From Mesaphorura yosii (lineage: Eukaryota; Arthropoda; Collembola; Poduromorpha; Tullbergiidae): a DNA stretch of 64,000 nt. The stretch lies in the NCBI GenBank assembly GCA_009869945.1, contig WIXG01000043.1, forward strand, positions 62,001 to 126,000, read 5' to 3'. The notes beneath the pieces are model-generated. The model was not told the DNA's origin, ran no database searches, and was given only the letters and a program-made list of their open reading frames with translations. Position numbers and translations under genes: made by a program. Positions 39,037-53,400 of this stretch are shown here, one piece after another (position 1 is the first letter of the stretch; every line of letters begins with the position of its first letter).

Positions 39037-41428
39037 GTTTAAATAAGCTAACAGTGGAACAGGTTTGTTGAACGCTGTTAAGTCAGTTGGTGTCGGTTGG
39101 AGTCCCGTCCGAGTTAAAGCGCAGTGTTTGGGTCCGAATGTGAATATGGAATGATTGTTCTAGCCTTTTGATCTCAGACAAATTGAGTCTTATCAGTTTG
39201 TCATTAAACTCCACACTCGCTGACGACCGGTGACGTCCGTAGCTGTCTCGTGTAAATGTGATCTAGTTTTGTAGTCTCTAACCCCAACCAACCTCTTCTT
39301 CTTCTCGCCATCTAAAGCCGTTTCATTTTCATGCAATGCGCCGATTTAACCATTGGTCTTTAGCTTCGTCTTTTAAATGCTCCATGATGAAAACTTTAAC
39401 AGGACTTGACTACAGCTTCGTACGGGTTTGAATTTCAGCCCGACTCGAAGAAGTACCATAGAGATGACACAACAATTTTGCAGAGTTCTTTCATATTTAT
39501 GGCTTCTGCTTAATACGTCGTACTTTATTGTTATGTTATGTGTTTACGCTACCGAAATGGTGAATGGGATTTCATAAACACATCGTGAAAGGCTGAGACT
39601 ACAAAACCCGATGATGATTTTTATGCTAAATGTTGAGTTTGTCAACGCGAATAATCATCCAGACGATGGAAATTGAAGACACTTGTAACCTTCCAAGAAC
39701 CTTTCAACCATCAACTCAACTTGGACGGCGAACGGATTAAGATAGATAAAATGGAAAGGATTATGAAACTTCGTGCATCTTGTGTTGCATAAACCGTGAT
39801 AAATCAGTAAGAAAACTGGACTTAAGCAGGAAAATTTGATTCTTGGGAAACGCGCTTAGGCCGGAATTGTACTTATTTCGTATCGAGCAAGATTAGTCTC
39901 GGACAAAGACACGCCACGGATTCAGGAAAGCTAAAGCTCTAAGAAGGGGTCAAAAATCTCGCGGGCGTGGATAAAATCAAAGAAGGTAAAGTAGTTCTAC
40001 GAACCCGAGCTTCAAAACCAAAGTTACCCTTCAAAGCAAAAAGTACAGCAATGACGATCTGGTGACTGACATCACTCACATTCAGTCCAGACTGCAACAT
40101 AATCAACGCAAGGCCGAATAAAAAATTTATTGCACATGAATGAATGTTGGAGCAAAAGAAATTAGTTCAATTTATTTAACTGTTCATAACATTCTTTTGA
40201 TTGAGCTGGTTCTGTTGCGAACACGCTTAGCTGTGAAATCGTAGAGCAGGTTCCATGTCAAAGCATGTTGGTCTGAAATGGCTTAATCCGCATGCTTAAT
40301 GGCTGAACGGAATTAAGAAACCATTTACCACGTTGTATGTTATGTAATGCAGCGCAGCTGAGCCAAGCAAGAATTCATGACAAAAAAGCTCCCAGTTAGA
40401 ACCGGCAGCTCTGGCTTTCCTTCCACGGGCACTCTTCATGGTTCATATTTACATTTACATTCCAGAGCCAGTCAAAATATCGGTGCGCTCGCACTCTTGC
40501 CGCCTGCCACTGCTTTTACTCCGGCCACGCATCGACATCACAATCTCACGCCTACCCGGCTTCGACTTCGGGAAAAGTTGAGACTGCCTGAGAACATGAA
40601 GCCAGTTTCAGTTTTACTTCGCCCATCGTAAGGAGAAGGAACGCTTCCGCGTTTCTAAATTCTAAGCTGTAACGGTGTGTAGCTGTAACTTCAATACAAT
40701 ACGTTCTTTTTACTGTTTTTCGATTTTAAGATAGTGAACCAGGCGCAGTTTGCATTTTGTGAGATTTGGTGCTAATAGCATAAAAGTGAGGAGATAACGC
40801 AAACGCAAGAATCATGAAAAGCTGACGACGAATTGAGACACTAGACTCATAATGATCCCGGCTAGCTGCTGGTGACAATAGTACCGGGTCCGAACACCTG
40901 ACTTCGTGTACTGTGTGTGCTAGTGCTAGAGATGCCGTCAAACGTGACTATGACCAACTCACAAAACCCCAAATCAAGACCGCTACATGTGCAGGCAGTG
41001 CAAAGTGTGAACATAAACATAACAAATTAAAGAATAAATGATGTCGCAAGCTGACAGATAATTTGGTTACTTGTTATTTGGTGCCTATGCTTGGTGTGCT
41101 GTGAGGTTTTGTGGTAATGGTGATAGGTAATGCACTTACATGCTTCGCTGGTTAACATGGTTGGCGATCGTGACGATCTAAATTAATTTCTCCTTATCTC
41201 TCCGTCGTATGCGACTGCTGTGAAAATGAATGAGATATACACACACATACACTGACTCCCTACACCGATCATTACGAATTATCATCGCCTGAAATTGTGA
41301 AAATTGGTGCTGCTTTGATGCCTCAACCTCAACCGGTTAATGTTGATCGCCAGTCTCCAGCATTTCTTTAGACCTCACTTCAGCTGTGGTGTTTCCTTCC
41401 TTATTTGGATTCAAAAGTAATTGCAATC
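39037..41428. other. Non-coding stretch upstream of the Cav3 first exon
   Basis: No exon supported. Frames such as 40377-40631 (plus) lack domains or splice support. It probably holds upstream regulatory DNA for the Cav3 gene and for the SMYD copy on the other strand. Confidence 0.4.
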
Positions 41429-41436
41429 TATAAATA
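41429..41436 (+). promoter_or_regulatory. TATA-like motif before the Cav3 first coding exon
   Basis: TATAAATA lies 35 bp before a TTCAGC initiator-like sequence at 41461 and 42 bp before the Cav3 ATG (41471). If used, the 5' UTR would be only a few bases long, so this may instead be ordinary 5' UTR sequence. Confidence 0.3.
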
Positions 41437-41470
41437 GCAACAAAGTCGAGAGTCGAAGAGTTCAGCTGAG

Positions 41471-44400
41471 ATGGAGAATCAAATTGAAACATTACCGGAA
41501 ACAATTCCTTCTCCTACCGCTCCGACTCCGAGTCCTGCTCCTGGTCCTGCCGCTTCGTCTGCATCACTAGACAGAATCTGTCCAGCAATCATTTGTCATC
41601 AAGGAAATAACATTAACAGCATTGGCACCGGTGCGGGCGCCGCAGCGACCTGTCTCAGCGATCCCAACATGATTACGAGAGTTCCCGACTCTGAAGACGC
41701 TGTGGAGGGAAATGAGACGGCAGGCGAAGAGGAAGTCGAGGAAGAACTTGGAGGAAGCAGTAATATTCTGCCGTACCCTGGATTTCCAGCCATCGCAATA
41801 CGCTGTCTGCCACAGACTCATCGACTGAGACTCACCTGTCTTCGTATGATTACTAATCCATATCCCGTTCATACTCGTGCTCGCGCTCGATGCATACGCA
41901 ATAACCTGAAACGCACAATTTTAATTACCAACTCGGCATTGAGAATTTATGACGGGAATTCGAATCGAATTCTCGCTGTGAACCCAATTACATTTACACG
42001 TGCACATTACCCGCCACCTGCCGCGGTCAAACTCCTATTTACAGATATCTGTATATCCATTCTAATTGAATTGCAGTTGTAAATGGAAGGGCACGCATCG
42101 TACCGCGTGTGTTCTTATATACACTGGAGTTGGAGTACTTGTAGAAATTGGATTTTGATGTACGCCTGTGTCCGCGTGCAAGTGAAGGACCTTAATTATA
42201 TATTAATACATTTATGGCGACCAGACACATACTTACCTTAACTTTATATTTAACTTCTCAGAACCAAAACCAGCATTCGTATTCAATTGGATTTTTTTTC
42301 ACTACCAATTTCGAGTTTGCTATCCTTTGACGAGGCTGGCTGTATGTTCGTGCATCGTGTTTGTATGTAACCACATATTTCTACATAAAAATCCTCACTC
42401 GCATTGGTACTTTCTCATAAAATATGTTTCTTTTATGTAACCATTTTTCGCCACATTCGTATGAACCCGATGGCAATGCTCGTGACTGCTCATACGAGGA
42501 GCTTTCACTCAATCCTATCATTACGCCAGTTATAATAATAGGGTAATGACTTGCTTGCATCAAAACCACAATCTCTTTCTCTATTTCACATAGCGCAGCG
42601 CAGCACAATTCGTTTAGTACTCCATACTCTACTGCCAGTAGACGCCGCATTTATGATACAATCAGCATGAACTTTATTGCGTCTAGAGGATGTAAATTAC
42701 AGTGTTGGCATTCAGTTTGAGTCAAGTTTCCCGAAGTCCTTCAATGAACTTTATTCCTCGTTCCTCGCGTTCGCCGTTCTGTCCTTGTTTTGGCAAGACG
42801 CAAAGCATTTCAGCAGTCTCTCAGTCATAGTGAGTCGTATTTGTTTTTATAATGCTCGCAGATCAGAATCATGACCAGTGAGTCTCAGATGCAATGTACC
42901 GAAATGACTCGCTCTCATGCATCACTTTTTTTTTATTATATTCATTTCATTTCTTTTATAATAGCATTATTTGTGGGTTCTTTGTTCTGACTGCTCTGCT
43001 GTAGTCGGACTGGCGTCTCGTATGTGAAGCATACAGGCAGGACTTAGAGGTCAATCATCTTTTCATTGAGAACGCAGCGAGTACGAGAAAAAGTAAAGTG
43101 AACAACTTTCCAGAACACAAGGAATCATTGCACTGCACTACAATGATCATTGTAAGTAATTGGAACCATTTGTAGACTGCTCTTTCCAGGAGAGGAGAGA
43201 GAAATAAAGAATGTATGGCATCATCATTTATACTTTTATCAGACAACAGATTATATTCAGTAGATCCGCACATGAAATGATTGTTCGGCTGTGGTTGAAT
43301 TTTTGAATGCTCATCCACCCAACATACACGATTGTCATCATACTGCACACGGCACGGCACGACACGGGACAGGATTGAAAAGGAAGTGAAAGGCCGGGAT
43401 TGCCGATTGCATTGGAAAGAGAAAGTGTGCGTTGTCTCTTTTGTAATCTCTCCAAGGTACTCGCGATTCAAAAGAATGCGGCATTATATTTAATGCTTAT
43501 TGGAGGGAGACGGCGACGGCGGTGGCCAGGAAAATGTCCTGCTTGCACATTTAGATATCCCATGGACAAATAATACCGCGTGCACTTGTCTGCAATAATG
43601 TAAAGAATTTAATGGAATTTTTACTAATACAATTTCCTGCGCTGAGAATCTACGGTGAGTCGGTCGCTCGTCTTTTGTCTGCCGCTACCTTTCGTACCGT
43701 TCGCGTTCTTTCGCCGTATTGATAAACAAGCTCGCCTAAACGAACAATAGGCTCATCGCATTGTGTTGAAAGGCACGGCATCAGCGAACTTCTCAGTCAA
43801 ACCAGCTCCACGTCAATGTGTAACTTCTTGAAGTTAGCGAGTATTCAGTCCTGTTCTCGTTCGATTACTTTTTAAAGTCGGGCATGTATCGATTTTGACA
43901 TTTTTCCTGTCTTCGCTGCTCTGTGTCAAGAATAATGAACAAAAGACGCAAGCTAATTTTTGTCAAAGTATTTCTAGGAGCGGGTTACGTAAAAAATTCA
44001 TACATAAGCCTTCGAGTTATTTCAAAAACTCCATTTCCTATTGTGCCTTTGTTGTTCACTGTTCCGACCACCGCACTGCAGCAGGCGGAGAAGGTGCAGC
44101 TGCTATGAAAATTGAGTTTGGGTAATCTATGAAATTTCGCATTGTGGCCTTGGTTTTTGTCTGTTGCCTGGAGCTAACACATAAACTGCAAGTTGATAGA
44201 TTCTGTTTTGCGTTATAGTGGTTATATCTTTGCCATCTTCACTGCAAACACACTCAACGGTTTGGGCACAAGTTTTGAGTAACGAGTCTATTGAGTGTAA
44301 TTTTAATACATTAACTTCGAAACGCTGAGCTGATGCACAGGAACGGGATGAAAGGAATGAATTTTGGTGCATAATTAAATTAAAAATTCATAAATTGTAT

Positions 44401-47400
44401 GTCGTAAACAGGCGAAATGGTCGGAGTGAGGTTCATCAATGGCCACGAACATTTCCTCGTGCGTGACCTTTGTAATTTACGACACTACAGCTCTTTCAAG
44501 AGCAGCAAAAGGTTATGGTCGTTGTTAGTGAGGTGTTTCGTCATTTCTAAATGATTTATTGCATTGCCGCCATTCTGCGTGCTGTCATCACGTTTGTTGT
44601 AATTGTTTACAATTTGGAGCTATTACGAAATCATAATCCACGAGGAAGTTGCACGTGAAACGTGTATCGAATGTTTTGCAGTAATTGGCAAGCAATCACG
44701 AAATTAGGCAAGCGATTTGGCCGATCTGATTCGATCTACTACACTGCTACTTTAATTTGCATCAGATGGAAAATGGAAAATGCTGGGACAAGTATAATTG
44801 CATCATCTATAAACTGTATGACGGTTCGTAATTCAATACTCCCGGATGTACAAGTGCTTTAATTGCATTTCAAGGTACAGCCTTGAGTCAAACACGGCGC
44901 CCGGAAAACTCTGCTGTGTGAGATAGCAAAAGGTTCTGTTTACAAAGGTATTCAATATCGACATGAATTTTTCATACTGCAAGTCCTCGCTTCGTCTCGC
45001 CCGGAAAAGGGCGATTATCATAAATATCCCACCGTAACCGAAGAAGTTATGAAAGCGCTCCATTAATTTGCAAATGTGATACGCTTTAAAGAAGGAACGG
45101 AAATCGGAGAATCCTTCATGCAGATTCGGAGCGGTAGAGCCGGCAGACGTGACAAAGTAGCTTTAGCTTTAACAAAGCGTGGAGTTTCTTTAATATTAAA
45201 ATAAAAGACAAAATCTATTATGGCATGCATGCACAATTCATGCCATGCGTTCGCTGTGTAAAATCGAGCGTGCATGCATGCGGGGTGCGGGCCACAGACA
45301 TGCATGTACGAATGGTGAAAAAATTCAATTACACGAAAAGGTTTTCTGTTTGCACCATAATATTATTCAAAGCTCACATATTCCGCGAACACACACGTAC
45401 GACGGGATGAAATGGATGGGATGGGATGACGACTAAATGCCGTGTAGGATTTAGCATAATATACATCTGTATTATGTACAGAGACACACGAGTCACGGGC
45501 ACGAGTACTCAACAGGTTTTCCCATCTCCAACTTTCTCTTTCTAGGTCGGAGCCGACCTGATTGCTGCTTCCCGCCTGAGCCTGAGCTGCATTTTATGCG
45601 TTTGGCGAAAGTCTTTTCCCATTTCTCATCCGTGTGCTCTCTTTCTGGAATCTTAGAGTCGTTATAAAAGGTATGAATGAAGACACGGTAGACCCCGAAT
45701 AAGAATTCCACGATTTTATTTCTCTTGAAACAAGAAGTTGTGCCCGTTGTTGGAAGAAAGTAAGACATAAGAATGGATCTTTCTCTGGCTTAGTGCGAGC
45801 GTGCTTTCTCCACCAGGCATAATTTGATCTTTTCCTCTGTCGCTCTTTGTGTGCTTTTCATATCATCGTGTAAACATTATGAACAGGGTAAATATTGCAT
45901 CTGTAACTGTAATCCGTGGTCACGCATTCTTCCGCACTCTAGACTCATTCGTTGACTGAGTAGGATATGAACTTAATTAGATTTCTGGACATTTGCCACT
46001 TCCCACGTGCTCTTGAACGTATGAAGTCATTCTAAAGATGGGCTCACAAGTTTATCATATGTGGACAGCCGCTACCACTCTAATTTAGGTAATTCCATCC
46101 CCGCGGCTGCGACTGTGATGAGTCATTAGGAGGCAATGATGTAACCAAGGAAGTATTTCCTGTGGAGTCCTGGCCGTGGCGCCGCGCCGTCCCACGTCGA
46201 CTCGCCTCGTCACGCCACGTTCCTCATTGTTAGATCGATTTATCACCGCCACAAAGCGCAATTGCCGTTGTGCTACTGGAATGAATGATTCCAAACTCCG
46301 AGAAATTACTCCATTGAGACCGAGTGTCAAAGGAAATTACACCTTAATGGTGGATATTTATTTCCCAGCACTAAATTAGTTCAATAACTATAACCATGAA
46401 AGATATGAATTGAGGAGAGATTGAAATACTGACGTCTCACAAGCTTTCTTTGCGGTAGATTGCTTGATAAAACGTCGGAGGCACAAGACTTGGCTCGCGC
46501 CGTTTCTTCGTACTGGATTTCATTAGGAATTCTGGGAAAACATGGAGCAAAAGCGGTCTCACTTCCTTTTCTATTCGCTTGGACACATATTTTGCATTGT
46601 TTAACGTAAACAATCGCATTTGTGCCATCGTGCTGTCACTCTCATTTATTTCACCATCATCAGCTTGATTGTAGATATCGCACTCGCATCGCGTGCGTTT
46701 AAGTAATTATACATGAATCCATGAAATGTGAATGGAAAAGCGAAGGTTGCTCTGCTCTCCACTCGATAATGGCCATGGCATCAGTTTTCGGCTCGGGCTT
46801 ACTGCAGTTAGTGTGTAATTACAGTAGCAGTTTATGCATTTATTTCATAGCAAGCCAAAAAGAGCGACGGACGATGGGCAAATGGTTCGTGTTTCATGGT
46901 TTATGAGTTTTGGCATTGACTACCGTCGACCGTCGCTGGAAGTTCACGCAATCCTTCCTTTGCGAACGCTTGCAAAACTTGCAATGTAGTGAAATATCAG
47001 TGCGACCTGAAATGCCATCGAAAAGTTCACTTGGCAAAGAATATTGAAAAACAAAACTCAGGTCGGCAGCTTATGCGTTTGGGTCACCCATTAAGCATTG
47101 TGTATGGAACGTTGCTGTCTCAAAGAGGATATCACTCATCGTATCAGTGATATGTACTAGTGACGACAATTAGGAATTTTTAGCTAAAAACTAATCCGTG
47201 TCTGCGGCAGCGCTTGAGTGATTCTCATGTTTCTTGGAATCTGAATTTATATTTAGCAAGACTTTGAATTATGAGTGGCATGTTAAATTTGAAACTCAAA
47301 GTCGAACAAATGATCATGTGAGTCACGAATGATAACTGGCACTTTAGCCACAAATATGTAGCCAGTTACTTCAAGACATTTTACTTATGAATTCGTGGAA

Positions 47401-50400
47401 CAGCGAAACATTGAATGGAATTGAAATAAAAGGAGCTCTTTCATTGCCAATTAAGCGCGAGGAAAGTGAAAGAATGCAACACAATGCAAAAAATTCCTTG
47501 GACTGCACCACAAAAGAGCCAACTTATTAAATTAATGGTTCAAAGGGAACGTTATACAGGAGATACAAGAAATTGTGAACAGTAACGCCAAGCTTGAGTC
47601 CCTGCTCTTGCAAATAATTTGATTGCGCCAATAAATGTGTCAAGGTTAACGAAACCAATGTGGCAATGTGCGAAATGTCACAGTTTATGATGTTAAGCTC
47701 GAGGAAGTTCATCAATCGGAGGAATAAATATTGAATAGAAATTGAAGTTGAATCGTTGAGTGACAGACTTCATTTTATTGGTAGCACTCGTCGGAACAAT
47801 TCATCAAGATGAAAGCACGTGCAGACTTAGTAAAAAGAAATTTCTGTCTACATTTTGAAGCATTGAATGAGCAAACAGCAGCAAGCAAAGCTTTGTCAAG
47901 ACGAACCTATTCAAAATTACGAAGGTCGAGCGAGATGAGCGGGTATTGCACGAGTTGACAATAAGAGTCTAATAAAATACACATAAAATAGGAAGCGCAA
48001 CCTTTTCCATGTCGCAAAATTTAATTTTTTGCATATTTGCTCCACATTTGCATTGAAACGGCGAACGGCAAATAGTTTCTAAATTGGATACGCAAGAATT
48101 TAGAAGAAAGTTCTTGTTTGTTGCAGAGGGGCAAAATAAACACAAGAGACACGTCCGCCATCCGTCCCGAGAGTTCATTTGACGTGGTTCAGCACATGTG
48201 AGAAATTTTGGCAATGCCAAATGCCAATACGCACGCACGGCACGACTTTATGCCCGCACATGGGACCCGTAAACAGTACACCAGTACACAGAGTACAAGA
48301 CACATGTCCTGGGACAACAAACACATTCACCACACTCATTCATAATTCAGACTTGCTGTCTTTGTGTCAAATTCCTTTGCATTTTAATCCCGTGTGAAAG
48401 CAATTTGCTAGACGCTATACTATATTTGCGTGAAAGGTTAATAAAATCCATTGTGCAAGGCAAAACGTGAACACGAATGCAAGGCTGTAATAAAATCTAT
48501 TTTGAGTTTTAGAATCAAATATACATTGGATCAGATGCATTGCATAACAAACAGCACAATGAGCTCTGAACGAGATGACGCATGTGGCCCGTTGTTCTTC
48601 GAGTCATTCTCTTTTGCGTCGGTGTCTACGTCGTGATTCACTATTCAGAGGATATGAGAAGCGATGCGATCCAGAATCAACACGTAATTAATGAAGTTTT
48701 TCTCACAGACATAGCTCAACTTGCGGAGCAGAGTATAAAGGTCATATTTTCTCTCACGACGACACTGTGAATCTGTCTTACTTTTAGATTTGATGCAGGC
48801 CAGGATTCATGTCACTCTACGTATCATCGTGTCTGCTCTCATCGACAGAGAGGTTCAAGACAGGTTGAATTGAATATGGCTGCAATTAATTTTAACTTAT
48901 AACAACCACCCGCCATAGACAGGCACAAACACAGATTCCGATGTGGGAGTCCGGTCACGGTGAATATAATTGAATACGAATGAACACAAATAAAAGATGT
49001 TAAGAAAGTTTTCACGAAATCATACGCCAGGATTAATCAGGTTATGCAAATATTTGTCGACGCCTATCACTCATATACGAGCAAGTCTGTGAACAGATGC
49101 AACCATTTCCTTTCTCAATACTTTCTTGACAGTCTGTTCCAGTCTGACACAAATTCCGAAACAAACAATCTGTTTTCGTTCTCGTCCCATTTAAAAGTGG
49201 AATCATGTGCTCAAGTATTCCGACAGAGTCTGCTGCTGCTACGCCCTTCTCTTAAGAGCATTTGATGCGTCCCGCGTGTGAAATTCATTCATTTGGAAAC
49301 TAATTCTCAAACCGAAGCAGAACCCGAGCCAGGCAGTACTCACTAAAAACCTTAAACACATACGCCCGCGCTTTCGTATTGCCACATAATTGAAAATGAT
49401 GCGAAATTTATGATGAGAAGATAAAAGTTGAAAGAAATCGAATCTTCGCGATGCGCGACGTCTGTCGGCTTGTGTTTCTTCCAAGCCATGACAGAAATTT
49501 GTCGTTGGAGCAAGAATAGGACACATTTCATCCATCTTAACATCGAAAAGTGGTTGTACAAAGGGCTCATTCAAGCGTTTGATAGAATTATTCCGTATTT
49601 ATGAAACTAGCGCACACCTTTGAGGCAGACGGCTGGGCTGGCCTAGCCTGCTCGTCTCCTATTCGAAGTTGCTTATGCAGCCAAAATCTCGGCAACAAAG
49701 TTTTAGACCCGGTTCCGCTCATTTTGAGTGTAACACGTTTCGCATTGCTCAGAAGTTGCCAAAAGTTTTCTTTTGATTGCTTCTCTTTTTATGCAAAATT
49801 AATTTATGAAACTCATTCATTCCCTACTTCTCTCTTCGACTCCATCCGTTGACATTTGACTTTTAACGCGGCTCACCGGAAAGCAAGCGAATAAGAAACT
49901 TCTTGCGCCCGTCCGCATTTATAATTTGTCAAACAGCGCAGCAATTCTTTGAATACTCCAACGTAAGAATTTTTCGAGCCACGAGCTTGACGCGACAAGC
50001 ACGAGGCCCAAATTCAGACTCGTGCAAAGTTCCTAGTAGTCTGCATTTCGCAGTGCTTCATTTAAACCAGCCTACAAACTACAAAGTAACAGGAACAACA
50101 AAACTATCAATTATCTCCGCTTATCATACACGAAACCATTCCACGAATGACGAATTATTTCTGGTAAACCATGACGTATACGCAAATTAGTAGGAAAACG
50201 CGGCCTCCGCTCCTCTGTCCAGTCACACAATAACACGGTCGACAAGTCACGCTCTGGAGTCTGGGCCACGGGCCTCGGCTCATGGTCAAGACTCAAAAGT
50301 GAAAGCGTGCGTGGCACGAACAATAAAGTTTCTGGAGCATAAAACGCAACAAAATACAAAAACCAAAACATGGAGTATATATTTTTATAATAATAATCTC

Positions 50401-53400
50401 ACGACCCGATCGCAATCTCTCCCGTACTCACTCGGTTGACCATTCATTACATCGCACTGGACGAGCAGCCACGACGGCTGCGGCAGGCCATGGCTTAGAG
50501 AAAGACTGAACTGCTCCTTGGACATGGTGCACAACAAACCGAGTAAGGAACGGCTGACCTAAAAATACAATTTCTTTTCAGCGCGGGCAGCACGGGCACG
50601 TGGAATTTTTTCTGTGAATAGAGTGGTAATTTTTAAGCAAGAAGTTCTTAGTTCTTACGGGCCAGAATGCTGGTACTGGTGCCCGGTAAAAGTGAAAGCC
50701 TGCGTAAATTTTAGGTTTCATAAAAACTAATTGCATAGGCTAATTCGTATGTAGTATCTCAAGATTTTGTACTCGAGTTCAATTTTCGCCTAACTGCCTT
50801 CAGTTGTTGTTGCGACATATGCGTTTGCTTTCGCAATTCCGACGGGCTCGTGAAATCATCGGGCCAAGCGAAGACGGAAAACTCGAATCAACAATCTGCT
50901 AATTGCGATGTAAGCCAGTAATTAACCTCGTTTCACCCTGAACTGGAGCTCATGCCCGTCGCCTGCACGCGGAAACGTCCACGTGTTGGACGCGAGGCTC
51001 TCACACCCTGAACATTATTCGAATAAGGCCGGAATCGATTACTGCATTGTTACAAATTCAAGAATACTCGTGACACTGACAGATCATCAATGCAATCGGC
51101 ACGCTAACGCTAACAAGGCTGCTTGAGTGTTATGATAATAATAGACAACAGCACGTCCACCAATTACATTTGACAAACGTTCCACCGTAAAATGCCAATC
51201 ATGTAATCGTATCGTATTCTGTAAAGTTCTTCAATCATTTTGTTGGACTTGGACATATTTATCTTGCAACATGGCCAGTTCTCATACATTTACATTTCCA
51301 TACAAATTCCAGGTCCTGTGACAATTTTGGTAGTGCAATTGGGCTAAATTATCCAAATACTAATAACATGCCCGGATAATGCAAACTGGCAAACTCATGG
51401 AAAATGTTTTATTGATTTTTCCACGGTGGACGCGGACACTAGCCAGGCGAACGGTGAATGGTGGCGAAGGTGGATGGACGTCTCCCACCTTCGACGGGCC
51501 ACTGCACGGCTACAGGTTGCTTGATATTTTTCAAGTGCCAGAGCAGCATGGCATGGAATAAGAAAACCCGAATGAATAATTGATTTTTTGTCTTGTTTCT
51601 TCTATAAACTCTCCACGGCACAGCCACAGCAGCAGGATTGCTGCCTCAGCATATGACATGGCTTGGCTCACCTTGCTGGCTGCTGCAGGTTGTTGCTTAA
51701 TGCACTCACTTGTATTCAGCTGGTGATGGTGCCTGTGAATAATAGGCTCTGAAAGAACTACATGACCATTCGCCATTCAACATTCAGCATTTCATTTCAA
51801 TGGCTTGCTTTTAGAAAGTGCTTGCGCTTGCTGGAGGAGAAAGCTTTCTCGCGTCTTCGTCGTTCGAATGCGAATTGAATGGAAATATTATCTGAAGGTG
51901 TTGCCTTCACACGGCACGGTGACTGACGAAGGTGTATTTCCAATTGTCGTCATCGTTTCGAGTTTCGCACAAATATTACACCATCAAAAATTGCTCGACT
52001 GTGCTGCTTTGCTGTATAATGGGACTGAACACTGAAAGACTGAATGCGGGCGAGGGACTGGGCGCTGCGCTGTAGTGAATAATCATTCATGTATGAATTG
52101 GAGTACTTTTCGCTTTCTTCACGACCGCTCTGCACTCATGCCTTGTACCGTCGTACCAGAACAGAGTAAAGAAAGTCATTCAAAATTTAATCTCATTTTT
52201 GCCTCGTTGAAGTTGTTGCAATAAAAATTTGATGCGCTCTTCTTACATATTCTGGAATAACCCACTAAAAATTCAATTTCCGTGATCTTGCGTGCTGCGT
52301 ACGCGTACGCCCGCATTTGCAAGACAATGTTGCGGGCCAGGCCAAGGTGAGGGTGCACGTGCAAATACTTGACGACAAATTCTGCTTGCATTTCATGTCG
52401 CGGTTGCAATAACAAAGATTGTTGAAGCGTGTACACGCACAAGATTAAAATTTTAACACTGGGCTAATATTCCTTGACTAATGTAATTGGAGTTCTGCGG
52501 GCAATGTGAGCATTATTTGTCCCACTCGCAACACCAATTTGCCAAGCAACGGTGAGAAATGAGAAATGAAAATTAATGGAAATTCCTTGCCGAAGTAATC
52601 TTCGGCTTCGTTAACTCAATGCCCGTGTCACGTAACGTGTATTGCGTTACGGGAATGCTGCTTTCCGAGAAGGAAGGAAGCTCTCGCGACTTTAGTCTGA
52701 TTAACCCGAATGTTTTCTTAAGTTTCTGGACAGGCACCAAAATAAATAAACAAAACTGATAATATGAGTTATGAATGCATTGAGTGCTGCTGCGAAGGAG
52801 AAGTAAAAAGCAAACGTGAACGAGATACGCGAGTTTTTCGAATGTGTTTGGGTTTTAAAAGCTAAATTCACATATTTCATCAGAGATTCTTTTCGGATTT
52901 TGCCAGACTGTATCGCGTGCCGTACCGCATGCCAACAGTGCCAAAATCGTATACACTTTATAAGGCTTCAAATACTGCTTTGCAGAGCCCACTCACTTGT
53001 GCAGAATGCAGTAGGCTGCACTGAAAAATGAGCCAATCATCAAATTCAGGAATTTCCTTTGTCATTTGCGGTGCCACAACGGAAATTTATGTGCCAGTCA
53101 GCAAATCGATGCTGAAACAATGAAATGATGATTCTATTCCTGAATGTCGATACAAACTAATTTTAGGATAATTTAGAGTACGTAGGGGAAATATTGGAAA
53201 TTACATATGAAGAATTTATAGCTGACAAGGTGACATTCGACAACTAGCTCACCCACCTATTTTAGGAATCGTGAAGACGAATCGAAAATTTCCAAAAATG
53301 TTAGAACACCTGTATCCGCACACGTTCTTGCATTGCAAGGTTGAATTGGCAAACGTTTGGGACGGTGGTGAAAGCAAAATATTGCACTAATATGGCTTCA

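Noticed and set aside
41860..42082. In-frame continuation of Cav3 exon 1 to a stop at 42082
   Set aside because: Homology to Cav3 stops exactly at the AT of the AT-AC intron; the rest is intron read-through.
43055..43471. 138-codon minus-strand ORF in the Cav3 intron
   Set aside because: No domain and no strand or splice support.
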